Source of the DNA: Salvator merianae
Taxonomy: Eukaryota > Chordata > Lepidosauria > Squamata > Teiidae
Length of the DNA stretch: 64,000 nucleotides
Assembly (NCBI GenBank): GCA_003586115.2
Contig: QVOM02000074.1
Coordinates: 2,359,870-2,423,869 of the forward strand
Direction: 5' to 3'
Shown: positions 31,989-41,715 of the stretch, in pieces
Numbering within the stretch: position 1 is the stretch's first letter
Layout: the number at the start of each line of letters is the position of its first letter
The notes under the pieces: generated by a model
Databases searched by the model: none
Seen by the model: the letters and a program-made list of their open reading frames with translations, nothing else
What the model was told of the DNA's origin: nothing
Translations under genes and position numbers: made by a program

Positions 31989-34639
31989 CTAGTAGAAAGG
32001 GAAAAGAATTAAATGCATTAAATGTTAGACTTGCTAATTTTGACTAGCTCTCAAGAACAGTCACAATGAACACACAGTGAATACAATACACAATGAATAC
32101 ACAGTTTTATACAATACAAAATGAATACAATACACAGTACTGTATAAATGTACTGTACCACAATATGCTTTAGCAGTTTAATTTTGTATTGCAGTCTACA
32201 AAAATATTAAAGAGTCAACATACAATGTAAAAAGCATCACTAATTTGCGTATTTATATCTGTTTAGATGTGTTTTTTTATTATCAGTATATAATCTGCCT
32301 TTCCAATTATAGTCTCAGGCCAGATAACAGAAATAAAAATGATAATGTTAAGGAGGATAAGGTGTTCTATTTACCATTTAAGCCATACATCTTTTCGATG
32401 ATTGGTAAATTCTTATTTTTATTTTTTGAAGTTTTCAGGAATTCTTCTCAACAAATCAATGAAATGGTTTACAGACTATTTCTATGGTTTATAAGTAAAA
32501 AATTAAGATTACAACTCTTCCTCTTACTGTGCCACTGAAGAAGAGCTTTCTAGCTCAAAATGTACTTCTGACAGGCAAACAGAGGTACCCCGAAGGAGTC
32601 TCTCTGAATCATTGTTTTCTGGGCTGATAAACTCTCAGCAAAGGAGGAAGTGCCCACTTGATGGAATCACCATTCCAGCTATTTGTCTTAGAAACACTTT
32701 CATCTTTACTGAGGACTTGTATATACCATTGAGGTTTGAGTAGGGATTTATTGATTATATTTGGCACACATTTTTTGCAATTTTGTTATACTATTTTTAG
32801 ATTTTATTTTTGCATATTTCTATATTTTGAATTATTATACATTGATACAAAGGGAGATTTTTATTTAGGTTTTGACTCTATATATCTTTTCAGTATTATG
32901 TATAGACATACTTGTATTTTTTATTAGTTTGGCATATATATACCAATGTTTGTATATAATGTTTGTAGCTTAGACAGTATTATATGCCAACTTGCCTTAC
33001 CATCCAAACCATTTTGAAGGCTCTGGCTCAAAGTAAATAAGTAATCTAATCCTTGCACCTCCCCTAACCCCCTGCTCTCACCATAAATTGAGGCAGCCTA
33101 CTAGGATAAGACTATGTAAGCACCACATGCCTCCAAAACACATGGTGGTAAAGTAATCTTTCATATTGCTGTCCTACCTGGCATTGTAGCATTGGGGAAA
33201 CCAAATGGATTAGAGACTCTGCCCCTGCCCCTGGCCCCAGCTACATTAAAAGTATTTGAAAAGTCATAGGACAAAGCAGAACACCAGCATGCAGAAGCAA
33301 AGGGAAAAAGAAGCAAAGCTAGGTCATTTCACATTTTCTCTTGTCTCTCAGGCACCTTGCTGCATAGACAAACCATCTCCCTGATGAAACGCAAAGCTAG
33401 AGAGTTCTCTTTTTCTCTCCCTCAAGCCAAATACAGTAAGAAGGGTAACTTGACATAACCAAGAATAATGCAAGAACGTAGTACAGCAGCTGGCACAAAT
33501 ATCCTGACACCAAGCCCTGGACAGACATGCAGCACACAATATCTCATGCAACAATATTACCCAGAACTTAAACATCTTCTCTTCTTGCCATTTATTGGTT
33601 TTTGTGGTCCAGAGAAACTGATGCCATAGTCCAGGTTTCATGGGTGGCACATTTGCATGAGAGCACACATGAGGGTGTGTATACAGACATGCCTGTACCA
33701 GAAGTGCTAACAGGCAACCTGCAAAACCTATTTATGGAGTGACTGAGCAGACAATATATGCATCATGTGTGTATGAGGTGCACTACATGACTAGAGTCCT
33801 AGCCAGAGGTTCTTCCCTCCCTATGTGTGTTAAGCAGGGGCAGAAGCCTACCATGGCTGGTGCTAGTAACCACCTTATTTGTGTGCTTGGATTAGTAGTT
33901 TGATGGGAGTCGGTGGAGTTTTTAATATACTTTTTGACATCTTTTGTTTGGGGGAGTTGGGAGTAGGGGGAGGAAAATTCATCTGCCACTTATGTGAGAA
34001 TACACTTTTGCTTTCGACAAGAGCTGCTAGACAACTGCTGCCAAATCTGGCCACTCCCTCTTCAGACTGGCAATGGGAAGAAGCTCAACATTTACAAAAT
34101 GAAAAGGACTCCTCCACCCTATCCCAAAGGAACACAAGCCTGCAGGCAACCTGCTGTACTGTGTCCACAGTAGCCCAGACCTGATGTATAGGCTCCTCTC
34201 ATCATCTTCCATGGTCAGCAACGAAGCAGGAGGGCTGATGGCCAGAGAACAAGAGGCACAGATAACCTGAATCTGAATGGACACAGGTAAAAGCACATGA
34301 TCATACCTACCATGTGCTGTGGTAGTGGTGAAGAAGGCTTACTTTACTCAAGTAGATACACAGCAGAACTTTTCTAGGTGCTAAGTGAATTAACATCACC
34401 TTGCTGGAAAAAGGAGAACATTGTAACAAGCATGCAATGCACTCTGGAGACAAAATTGCTCAGATTCCCGTCGAAGTAGATTCCACCATTCAGCACTGTC
34501 TGATCCTATTTTGTTCAATGAATTTCAGTTGTGGTCTGATTAATTAGACAAGCTGTGAGATGATACTCACCTAACTGCTTGCACATACTGGCTAATCAGT
34601 GCTAACCAAAGGGGAATGGTTGTGTGGGTACAAAAAGTG
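31989..34639. other. Intron/upstream DNA, no recognised gene
   Basis: AT-rich DNA. 32520-32600 (CACTGAAGAAGAGCTTTCTAG) and the following T-rich block to 32990 resemble the end of a retroelement, but I cannot name it. 33000-34640 holds no domain-bearing frame, RNA gene or matching repeat that I can see. Confidence 0.35.
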
Positions 34640-34722
34640 GGGAGGTCCCAGCTGTTCTTAAGGAAGCAGTGGTGTGTCCACTCTTCAAGAGGGCCTCGCT
34701 TAATTAAAACTATCAAATTGCT
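34640..34722 (+). mobile_element. L2 LINE fragment
   Basis: TTCTTAAGGAAGCAGTGGTG then GTCCACTCTTCAAGAGGGCC and AACTATCA follow the L2 stretch at 40155-40200 plus 41735-41755. It is cut by a CR1 at about 34723 and probably belongs with the L2 3' end at 35455. Confidence 0.65.
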
Positions 34723-35450
34723 ACATTATAATAGGGGACTTCACACAGTCTCACATAGACTGGGTGAACTCTTGCTCAATTCATAAGAGAGAGATAAAAT
34801 TCCTAGACATGCTAAATGATTGTTCCTTAGAGAAAATGGCTGTCAACCCAACCATGGGAAAGGGGATCCTGGGCTTGATCCTGAGTAATGGCCTTTCTGC
34901 ATTTACTGCTAAAGCAGTATAGCAAGAGCCAGGAACCTCAGTTCCATACCTGTAGTCCAGTTTCCTGCACAAGTAGGATCCAACCAGGAAAACAGTTGGA
35001 CCATTAGATGATGATGGACAAAAAGGGAAAATTAAGAAGAACACAGAGACTGGAGAAATACTAAACTAATTTTGTGCCTCTGTTTTCACTGAGGAAACAG
35101 AGGGCATATGCCTGCAGCTTATTCTATCTTTTCAGGAGTGAAGTCAGAAGAACTGCATTGGATAGAGGTAACCAAGAAGGAGGTCTTGATAAACTAAATT
35201 CTAACGAATTGCCAGGACCAGATGGCATTCATCCAAGAGTTCTCAAATAACTTAAATGAGAAATTGCTGATCTTCTAGCCAAAAATATGTAATCTTTCCC
35301 TAAGAACAGCTCTGTACCTAAAGACTGGAAGGTAACCAACGTAACACCAATCTTCAAAAAGGGACCCAAAGGTAATCCAGGAAATTGCAGACCTGTCAGC
35401 TTAACATCAGTTCCACTTGAAGTGATGGAAACCATCATTAAAGACTACTG
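34723..35450 (+). mobile_element. CR1 LINE endonuclease-to-RT fragment
   Basis: Begins in the CR1 endonuclease (ATAATAGGGGACTTCACACA, the IGDFN box region, then GACTGGGTGAAC). It continues through GGGATCCTGGGCTTGATCCT (LDL-L) to the RT start (GCCAGGACCAGATGGCATTC, CCTAAAGACTGGAAGGTAAC, ACACCAATCTTCAAAAAGGG). A ~110-bp interruption at about 34889-35005 begins GGCCTTTCTGCATTTACTGC and could be a small MITE. Frames are broken. Confidence 0.82.
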
Positions 35451-35454
35451 ACAG

Positions 35455-35850
35455 ATATTTATGCATATCATGCTGGTCTTGAAAGATCTGAGCTGGTTGC
35501 TTATTTACTATTGGACCAAATTCAAAGTACTGATACTAACATATAAAACTCTAAACAGCTTGGGTCTGAAATACTTGTAGAAGCACCTTCTCCCTGCCTG
35601 TTCATGAATATCAGCAGAGAAGGTCTTCCTTGTCATTCCCTCATGTTCAACTGCAACATGATGGTGCCTTGAGGGATAGTAAAGATACACCTCTGCACCC
35701 AAGTATTTGTGTGCTAATTTCCTCTCTAAAGTTTTGGTGCTTTACCCTTTAGTTTTAGAATTTTAACTGCTAGATTTTATTTGTAAATTGTGCTGAGATG
35801 GTCAGGCATAGTATAAAAATGTAAATAATAAATAACTAAATAAATCTGTT
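35455..35850 (+). mobile_element. L2 LINE 3' end
   Basis: TGCATATCATGCTGGTCTTG then AAACTCTAAACAGCTTGGGT correspond to L2 ORF2 C-terminus (compare 42708-42815). The end is AAATGTAAATAATAAATAAC, a tail of the L2 type. With 34640-34722 this makes one L2 broken by CR1 and internally deleted. Confidence 0.8.
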
Positions 35851-36092
35851 TCTCCAACTTCAGCATAACTGGAGCCCCACTATTATGTGGACACAAAAGC
35901 AAACGACTGCTGTGCTAGTTAGGGGTTGACCAGCCACCTGCCAAGGAAAAAAAGACTGCAGGAGCAGCACTTTCAAGCAGAAAGGCTAGCTTTGACCCCA
36001 GAATAGGAAAGGAAAAGGACATGAAGTAATTAACAGAGGTTAAATAAAATGCACAAACACATTCTGGGCTTTTTTGCCCTTGCTAGTACTCC

Positions 36093-37136
36093 TTGGGTCT
36101 GTTCACATTTCCCACCTTAGAATGGGCTGTCTGCACTATGGGGCCTAAAAGCCTACCTGAAGCCAGCTACTGACTTTCATGTGTGCTAACACTGGTAGCC
36201 ATGCCTGATCCTTGACACAGCAGCGGCCAGCAAGTGGCTGGTCGCTGCCATGGTGACCAGCAGAAGTGCCACGCGTATGCACGATGGGGGAATGGGGCCT
36301 ACCCCATTGTGCAGGCACCCCACGATGCCAGATGGGGCCATGCTGTGCCCCATCTGGCGTTCTGGTGCCTGATTAGGCACATGGGCACCGCGGTAGGGGC
36401 CGGCAAGCATCAGGCCACCGCTGTAGCGCGTTGGAGGCCCACGCAATGCGCAGCCACGATAGTGGATCAGGCCTGTGAGATGCAGTAGTGTCACCAGGCC
36501 TATGAGATCGGACTGCACAGCACCCCAACTGGGGCCACACAGCCTAATTAGGGTGCCCTGATCACCCTAATTGGCCCGCGTGGCCCCAATTGCGCTGCCA
36601 TGCAGCCATGCAGCCCAATCACGTAGGCTCAGCGGCACTACTGCAATGGACCCCATTGCACTGGCGTGATCCACCATCGCGCCTGTGCACTGAGCAGGTC
36701 TCCTGGTCATCATGGCAGCGGCCTGACGCTTGCCGGCCGCTGCCAGGGCAACTGACGGGTGTGTGCCCAATTGAGCAGCAGAACGCCGGATGGGGCACAG
36801 TGTGACCCCATCCAGCATCACAGGCCCAACTGGGGCGTCGCGTGGGCCCGATGGCCCCATGACACATGCGTGATCACTTGATCACGCATGTGCAATGGGG
36901 ACATCTCATGGAAGATGGCCACCGCCACAATGAAGTTAAGTGTAAATTGAATCTTACCTGAAGCTCACAGTGAGCTTCAGGTGAGGTTCCAGACTACTAT
37001 TTTGTGCACCAGTGGTATCTATGATCAGGAGTGGATGAAGCCCACTGCCAATCACTCAGGCTATCTTCTGGTGTGAACGCATTTGGCTAGCAACCATGGT
37101 TGATGCTTGCTAGGCCAAAGTGCGAACAGGCTCCTT
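36093..37136 (+). mobile_element. GC-rich non-autonomous element with terminal inverted repeats
   Basis: About 1.04 kb, with a very GC- and CpG-rich core. The left end GGGTCTGTTCACATTT and the reversed right end CCTGTTCGCACTTTGG form short imperfect inverted termini. The word CTCCTT occurs just before the left end and just after the right end, a possible 6-bp duplication. The core is full of CCAT/ATGG and GGGCC words, and it carries a perfect 13-bp hairpin (ACCTGAAGCTCAC / GTGAGCTTCAGGT, one-base loop) at 36956-36982. A second, cut copy is at 1-614. No coding potential recognised. Confidence 0.5.
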
Positions 37137-38019
37137 AACAGCGAGTCTACTAAAGTCCTCCGTTCTGCATGTCAGTGCCTAATATGGGGAGGTCATCTAC
37201 TGCAGGTATGCTCTGTCTGCGCAGGATGGAGTGTGATTTAGATCAAGGGGCACTTGATATGGATCGCTGGTATTGAGATTTACTGACATACCAGTTTGGC
37301 CTGTACAGAAGGTACCCACCCCTGTGTTCAGGTTACAGGGGAACCATTTCAGCACTGCAACTTAATGCACTGTCGAAGGCACTTTTCAAATGCTTTTTTT
37401 GCTACGTGTGACCACAGCTTAGTCCTACAACAGTGCAGAGCACGTTGAAATGTCAGAGAAAATTCTATGGTTGAAATTAACACAAAATAAAGTTTTACTT
37501 TATTTATAAATTGTAGGTGAAGACTTATGAGGATTATTTACACTTCATGGGTAATGCTTCGCCAATTGCTAGAAGTAACAGATGCAATGTTCCATGATCT
37601 TCTACAAACAAAACAATGCTGCTTCTAGTTCCTGCACTTTGGTTGTATATCAGTTTGAACCACAGCAATTCTATATTCAGCATAGTTCCCCTTCCCATCT
37701 CCACTCCAAATAACACTTTACTACACGTTTACTATTAACACTATTTAGGAGAATAGATGCTTGATCTCTTTGAAGCCTTCCCCTAGCCAGCTAAGATTTC
37801 AAATCCCATTATTTACATCCATTTACTTCACAACCCCCATCACACATCAACACTGTAACATGAGTAAGCATATAACACATATGTAGTTTTTTTGCCCCTG
37901 AACAGGTATTAAACATTCAAACGACTTGGAAGGGACAAGCTGCATCCCCATCAATACTTTACCTTCTTTCTCCCATGACCACCACTTTTAACAGCTGTCT
38001 CTTAATCTGCTCTGAAGAC
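37137..38019. other. No recognised feature
   Basis: Mixed-composition DNA. 37140-37420 may be part of another small repeat (ends GCTACGTGTGACCACAGC-like, as in other MITE borders). No exon or RNA gene seen. Confidence 0.3.
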
Positions 38020-38416
38020 TAAGGGCCTTTCTAACTTATCTGTAAAGCAGTTCAGTGTGTGGCCTAGACTTCTTCTAGGCCTCTTTCTTCCACACTCTGG
38101 TGTTGATTAAAGAGCCCACTTCCTCTGCTAGATTGCTCCATCCACAATGGATGGAGAGTAACCTAGCCCAGGCAGCCAAAATAGCCGGCTAGACCAGGAT
38201 ACCGGTAGACCTTTTAAAAAATGTCTACCAGCAGTTCAGGGGCCACTAGAATGGAACAAGGACCAAACTGTGTCATTAAAATGGGTCCCCGTGGGTTCCC
38301 CTCGCAGTGTGGAAGGCCTTGTTCCAGGTCAGCTGGACCGCTCCAGCTGAAAAGCATTTCAGTAGGAGCAATTCCAGCTGGAGTGGTCCAGCACCGCTAA
38401 ATGCAGGAACACCCTA
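38020..38416. mobile_element. MITE, GGGCCTTTCT-type termini
   Basis: Left end TAAGGGCCTTTCTAACTT and reversed right end TTAGGGTGTTCCTGCATTT are an imperfect inverted pair. Inside are palindromic words such as CAGCTGGACCGCTCCAGCTG and CCAGCTGGAGTGGTCCAGC (38330-38390). No coding frame. Related by its ends to elements at 2150, 44018-44197 and 60876. Confidence 0.5.
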
Positions 38417-38993
38417 AGAAAAATTGCCTGAAAGACCATTTTAGGCTCCTGTACAAGGATTTACTTACCTTTATAAAATAAATCATGAAAACATTTTCTT
38501 CAGGTTTTCTTCAATTACATATACTAAGAGCATGCCTATTCACTCCCTAAGAATCTCTTCTAAAGTCAGTGGGAAATTGAAAAAGAAAAATCCAACCTCA
38601 AAGTGCCCCAGTTTGCTAAAGAAGTTTGCTAAAATTAGAACACGATGAGGGGAATTTTAAAAAAAGCCATGAATAGCAAAAAACGATGTTCAGCCAGGCA
38701 GCAGGATTAAGTAACTAAAATGACTAAAATGAGATAATCTACCTGAAGTGAACTTGTTGTTTAAATAAGTAAATAAAATGGTTAACTTGTATCCAGAAAC
38801 AGTAAATGTTTTGATTTGAAACAGCATATGTGTACATAGGTCAACTAAACACAAGACTGCCAAATTTGTTCACTTCCTTATAGTATTTACTACATGCTCC
38901 ACAACTCATGATCCTACAGTGAAAGCATAGTGCATGCATCATTAAAGCTAATAGTAAGAATTCTAAAAATCGAGATACATACCACAAAGAATA

Positions 38994-39320
38994 GGGATGT
39001 ACCAAGCCAGTTTGAATTTGAACTGAACCACCCCAGATTTGTGTGTGTGTGTGTCAGTTTGAACTCAAACCAAACCAAGGGGGTTCAGTTGAACCGACTG
39101 GAACCACCCAGCTGGATTTGAACTGGGGCAAGTTCATTAATATTTTGCCCTTTTAAAGGGCTTCTATATTGCATTTTTATGTGAAGAACCAATTAGAACC
39201 AGTTTGAGGTTTGCATAGAATTGGTTCAAACCAGTTTGAGCTGATTTGAATTTGAACCAAATTGCACATGATTTGATTCAATTGAAACCAAACCATAACT
39301 TTCAAGTTCGTGCACATCTC
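38994..39320. mobile_element. MITE with TA target-site duplication
   Basis: A 327-bp element beginning GGGATGTACCAAGCC. Its reversed right end reads GAGATGTGCACGAACTTG. It is flanked by TA on both sides (38992-38993 and 39321-39322). The body is an imperfect palindrome of CAGTTTGAATTTGAAC / GGTTCAAACCAGTTTGAG words with a (GT)n tract at 39040-39055. TA duplication suggests a Tc1/mariner-type origin, although GRGATGTGCACGAA ends are also seen in other MITE groups. Confidence 0.7.
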
Positions 39321-39387
39321 TAACACAGAAGCAGGCAGGCAAATTGGTAATTACAGATAAGCTAAGCTTGCTTTCTCTCACACACTT

Positions 39388-39575
39388 TTTTTAAAAAAGC
39401 ACCCCTGATGCAGCTGAAAGATGGTGGGCAAGATTGCGAACATGCCAGTCTGTCCCTTCTCCCATCGTGAACACTCTAAACTAGAAAACGTGGATTAGAG
39501 ATGAGATGAGATGAGATGAGATCACAAGTTCTACATGCTGCTGTGAGCATCTTTTTGCACTACATGTGAATGCAT
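39388..39575 (+). repeat. Unclassified interspersed repeat, copy 2 (matches 24912-25109)
   Basis: Matches the copy at 24.9-25.1 kb (CATGCCAGTCTGTCCCTTCT, GTGAACACTCTAAACTAGAA, TGTGAATGCATA). It carries a private (GATGA)n expansion at 39499-39521 that the other copy lacks, so the microsatellite arose after insertion. Confidence 0.6.
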
Positions 39576-39639
39576 ACACAATTTCTAGTAAAAACCTTTA
39601 ATCCTTTCAAAGGCCTAGATAAAGAGAGACACCTTCACT

Positions 39640-40206
39640 TGTTGACAAGTTAATAGTTGACAAGTTATTATTCACAAGCTGTGAATCTGACCGAACACAG
39701 GCTAGAAGACATTATCATGCCTATCATGAGGCATGTGACGGCGGCGAAAATATCTTATTTCTCCACCACCATTGCGTCCTCAACTAACCGTCCAGCAGAG
39801 CTCTTCCGAGTAGTAGATGGCCTTATAAAATCATGTCCAAGAAAACAAGGACAATAGCCTTGTAATATCTGCTGTGATGAATTTGCAAGGCATTTTGAGG
39901 GCAAAGTCGCTCAGATTCGTGCGGGATTGGATGCCACAGTTGAGAATAATCCAGAGGAAGTGTCCAGAGAACCGTCTGGTCCAGTTACTTTGGATCAGTT
40001 TCAATTATTGCCGCCTGAGGATGTAGACAAGTTGCTTGCTAGAGTTCGACCTACTACATGCCCTTCTTGGTTGATAAAAGCGAGCAAGGAGGGTATGACC
40101 GGGTGGGTCCAGGGAGTAGTAAATGCCTCCTTGTGAGATGGGGTGGTCCCGCTGACTCTTAAAGAGGCGGTGGTACAGCCCCTCCTCAAGAAGTCCTCCC
40201 TGAATC
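39640..40206 (+). mobile_element. L2 LINE, endonuclease-RT linker segment
   Basis: Frames at 39657-39857 and 39927-40136 encode SSTNRPAELFRVVDGLIKS and LPPEDVDKLLARVRPTTCPSWLIKA, matching the linker of the minus-strand L2 at 12.9-13.2 kb. The last 16 bases, AAGTCCTCCCTGAATC (40191-40206), are the left copy of the target-site duplication made by the inserted L1-like element. L2 resumes at 41716. Confidence 0.88.
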
Positions 40207-40654
40207 GGGCTTCCGGAAAGATGGCCGAATGTAATTGCTGAGAGGAATTTTTCCTCTAAGCAAACCGCAATGTGAGGAGACAGAGGGGGAAGTCTTAACC
40301 CCCTCTGTCAGAAGACTTTATCTCCCTGAGTGACAGGGAGATGGAGGGATTCCTCATTAGAGCTCCAAATAAGTCTCCCCCCCAGCGCGGGCAGCGAGGG
40401 ATTCACGACAGCCCACATACGGGACAAGATGAACGGAGCGGGAGGAATATCAACAACATTCCCAAGTTACATTGTGTGTCGTCTTTAAAGACAGTAAGTT
40501 CGGCCAATCCTCTTTTAATTTATGAAGATATCAAATTTAAGGAAAAAACAAAACAAAAACAAACTTCAGATAAGAATTTTCTGCAATTAAAACCCTGGGA
40601 ATATTTGCTGAAAGTTTAAACATCGGGCATCTCAAATCTGAAAAGTTGTAAAAT

Positions 40655-41266
40655 ATGGCAATAAGAAAGCTGAAACTAGAAAAAGATAAACAGTCAAAAG
40701 AGCAGAGCGGTACCTTGGAATCAGAACCAATGAATTTTATTCATAAAAAATTGGACTTTAATATGCAAGAATTATATAAATCCTTTGAATATCAGGAACA
40801 GAATTTTGAAAGATTAAGACAAGACCTTAAAAATGAAATAGGTGCTGTATGCATTGAACTTCATGGAATAAAAGACAAGGCTCTGAAACTGGATGATTTT
40901 AAGGCAGAAATTCCTCAGGCAAAATTTATAGCACAAGAAATACAAACAGAGGCATTTGAACACATCACAGACAAAGGATCAAGGGATGTAATGGTGTTCT
41001 TTGTGAGGAAAGCTACAAGAGACACTGTTCTAGTGAGATCATATGAGTTACTTATAGCAACAGTTCAAGGTTGTACTATTTCACTGAAGGAAGCACCAGG
41101 AAAAACCATACAAGGGAGAAAAGAGCACATGAAGCCAACAGTAAAAGGAGTAATCTCTACTTGGAATCAACAAAGATTAAGACTGAAGTCTGAGGATAAG
41201 ATGAAAATTTTTTGGTTCAAATATGGAAAAGATTGGAGGAAAAGGAGAAAAAAAAAGAAACTGTAA
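40655..41266 (+). CDS. ORF1-like coiled-coil protein of L1-like element, copy A
   Basis: A 203-residue frame without internal stops, beginning MAIRKLKLEKDKQSKEQ. Residues about 28-90 (KKLDFNMQELYKSFEYQ, NFERLRQDLKNEIGAV, KDKALKLDDF) look like a coiled coil. Residues 100-150 (ITDKGSRDVMVFFVRKATRD, ELLIATVQG) are shared with copy B. The C-terminus is very basic (WRKRRKKKKL), suiting nucleic-acid binding. By analogy with L1 ORF1 it could coat element RNA. I see no RRM or zinc knuckle, and I do not recognise the family beyond the copy in this window. The retained frame may mean relatively recent activity. Confidence 0.6.
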   Translation: MAIRKLKLEKDKQSKEQSGTLESEPMNFIHKKLDFNMQELYKSFEYQEQNFERLRQDLKNEIGAVCIELHGIKDKALKLDDFKAEIPQAKFIAQEIQTEAFEHITDKGSRDVMVFFVRKATRDTVLVRSYELLIATVQGCTISLKEAPGKTIQGRKEHMKPTVKGVISTWNQQRLRLKSEDKMKIFWFKYGKDWRKRRKKKKL

Positions 41267-41658
41267 GAGTTAAAAGGAGGAAATCAAGAAGTGGGTTAAC
41301 AGAACAATCAGCAAAAGCTGAATCATTGAAAGGCTGATATTAGAAGAAGACTTTGAAAGCTTGCCGAAATGGACAAATAGATTAATTTACTGAGAAATAA
41401 TACAGTTCATAGGTTCTCTGTATAAAAACTGGAAACCCTTTATTGACCTTCTGCAAGAATGGGAAAGTGGATTTGTGCTTGCCGGATTGAAAGAATGAAG
41501 AGGAATGAAGACAATCGGTAAAAGAAAAGAACTGGATGACTGGGGGGGGCAAGAATACGAAATATAGAAGTAGCTTGGGGGGAGGGAGAAGGAGGAGGAA
41601 GTCAGTAGTTAAGAATGTTAGTTTATGAATTATGAATCATTTAGTGTAATTTTATATA

Positions 41659-41660
<2 letters not shown>

Positions 41661-41692
<32 letters not shown>
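41661..41692. repeat. (TA)n microsatellite at the L1-like 3' end
   Basis: A pure TA run in the tail of copy A. Copy B has an A-rich run with interspersed T at the same point, so the tract expanded after insertion. Confidence 0.9.
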
Positions 41693-41697
<5 letters not shown>

Positions 41698-41715
41698 TTT
41701 TTTTAAAAAAAGAAA

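Larger units (their letters stand above)
40207..41715 (+). mobile_element. L1-like ORF1-only (half-L1 type) retrotransposon, copy A
   Basis: A 1509-bp insertion flanked by a perfect 16-bp duplication, AAGTCCTCCCTGAATC (40191-40206 and 41716-41731). The 5' end reads CTTCCGGAAAGATGGCCGAA, with the AAGATGGCC core of the YY1 site found at the start of mammalian L1. Then come a ~450-bp leader, one frame (40655-41266), a 3' UTR and the 3' terminus TTTAGTGTAATTTTATATAT, a (TA)n tract (41661-41692) and an A-rich tail. No ORF2. The whole element aligns with copy B at 11101-12843, both ends included, so the short form is the family's normal structure and not a random deletion. Confidence 0.85.

Noticed and set aside
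33384..33410. CTGATGAAAC, reminiscent of a hammerhead ribozyme core
   Set aside because: The stem II between CTGATGA and GAAAC is absent and no flanking stems are visible.
41458..41520. Possible second ORF (ORF2) after the L1-like ORF1
   Set aside because: Only short frames with stops; no endonuclease or RT motif in the 450 bases before the 3' end.
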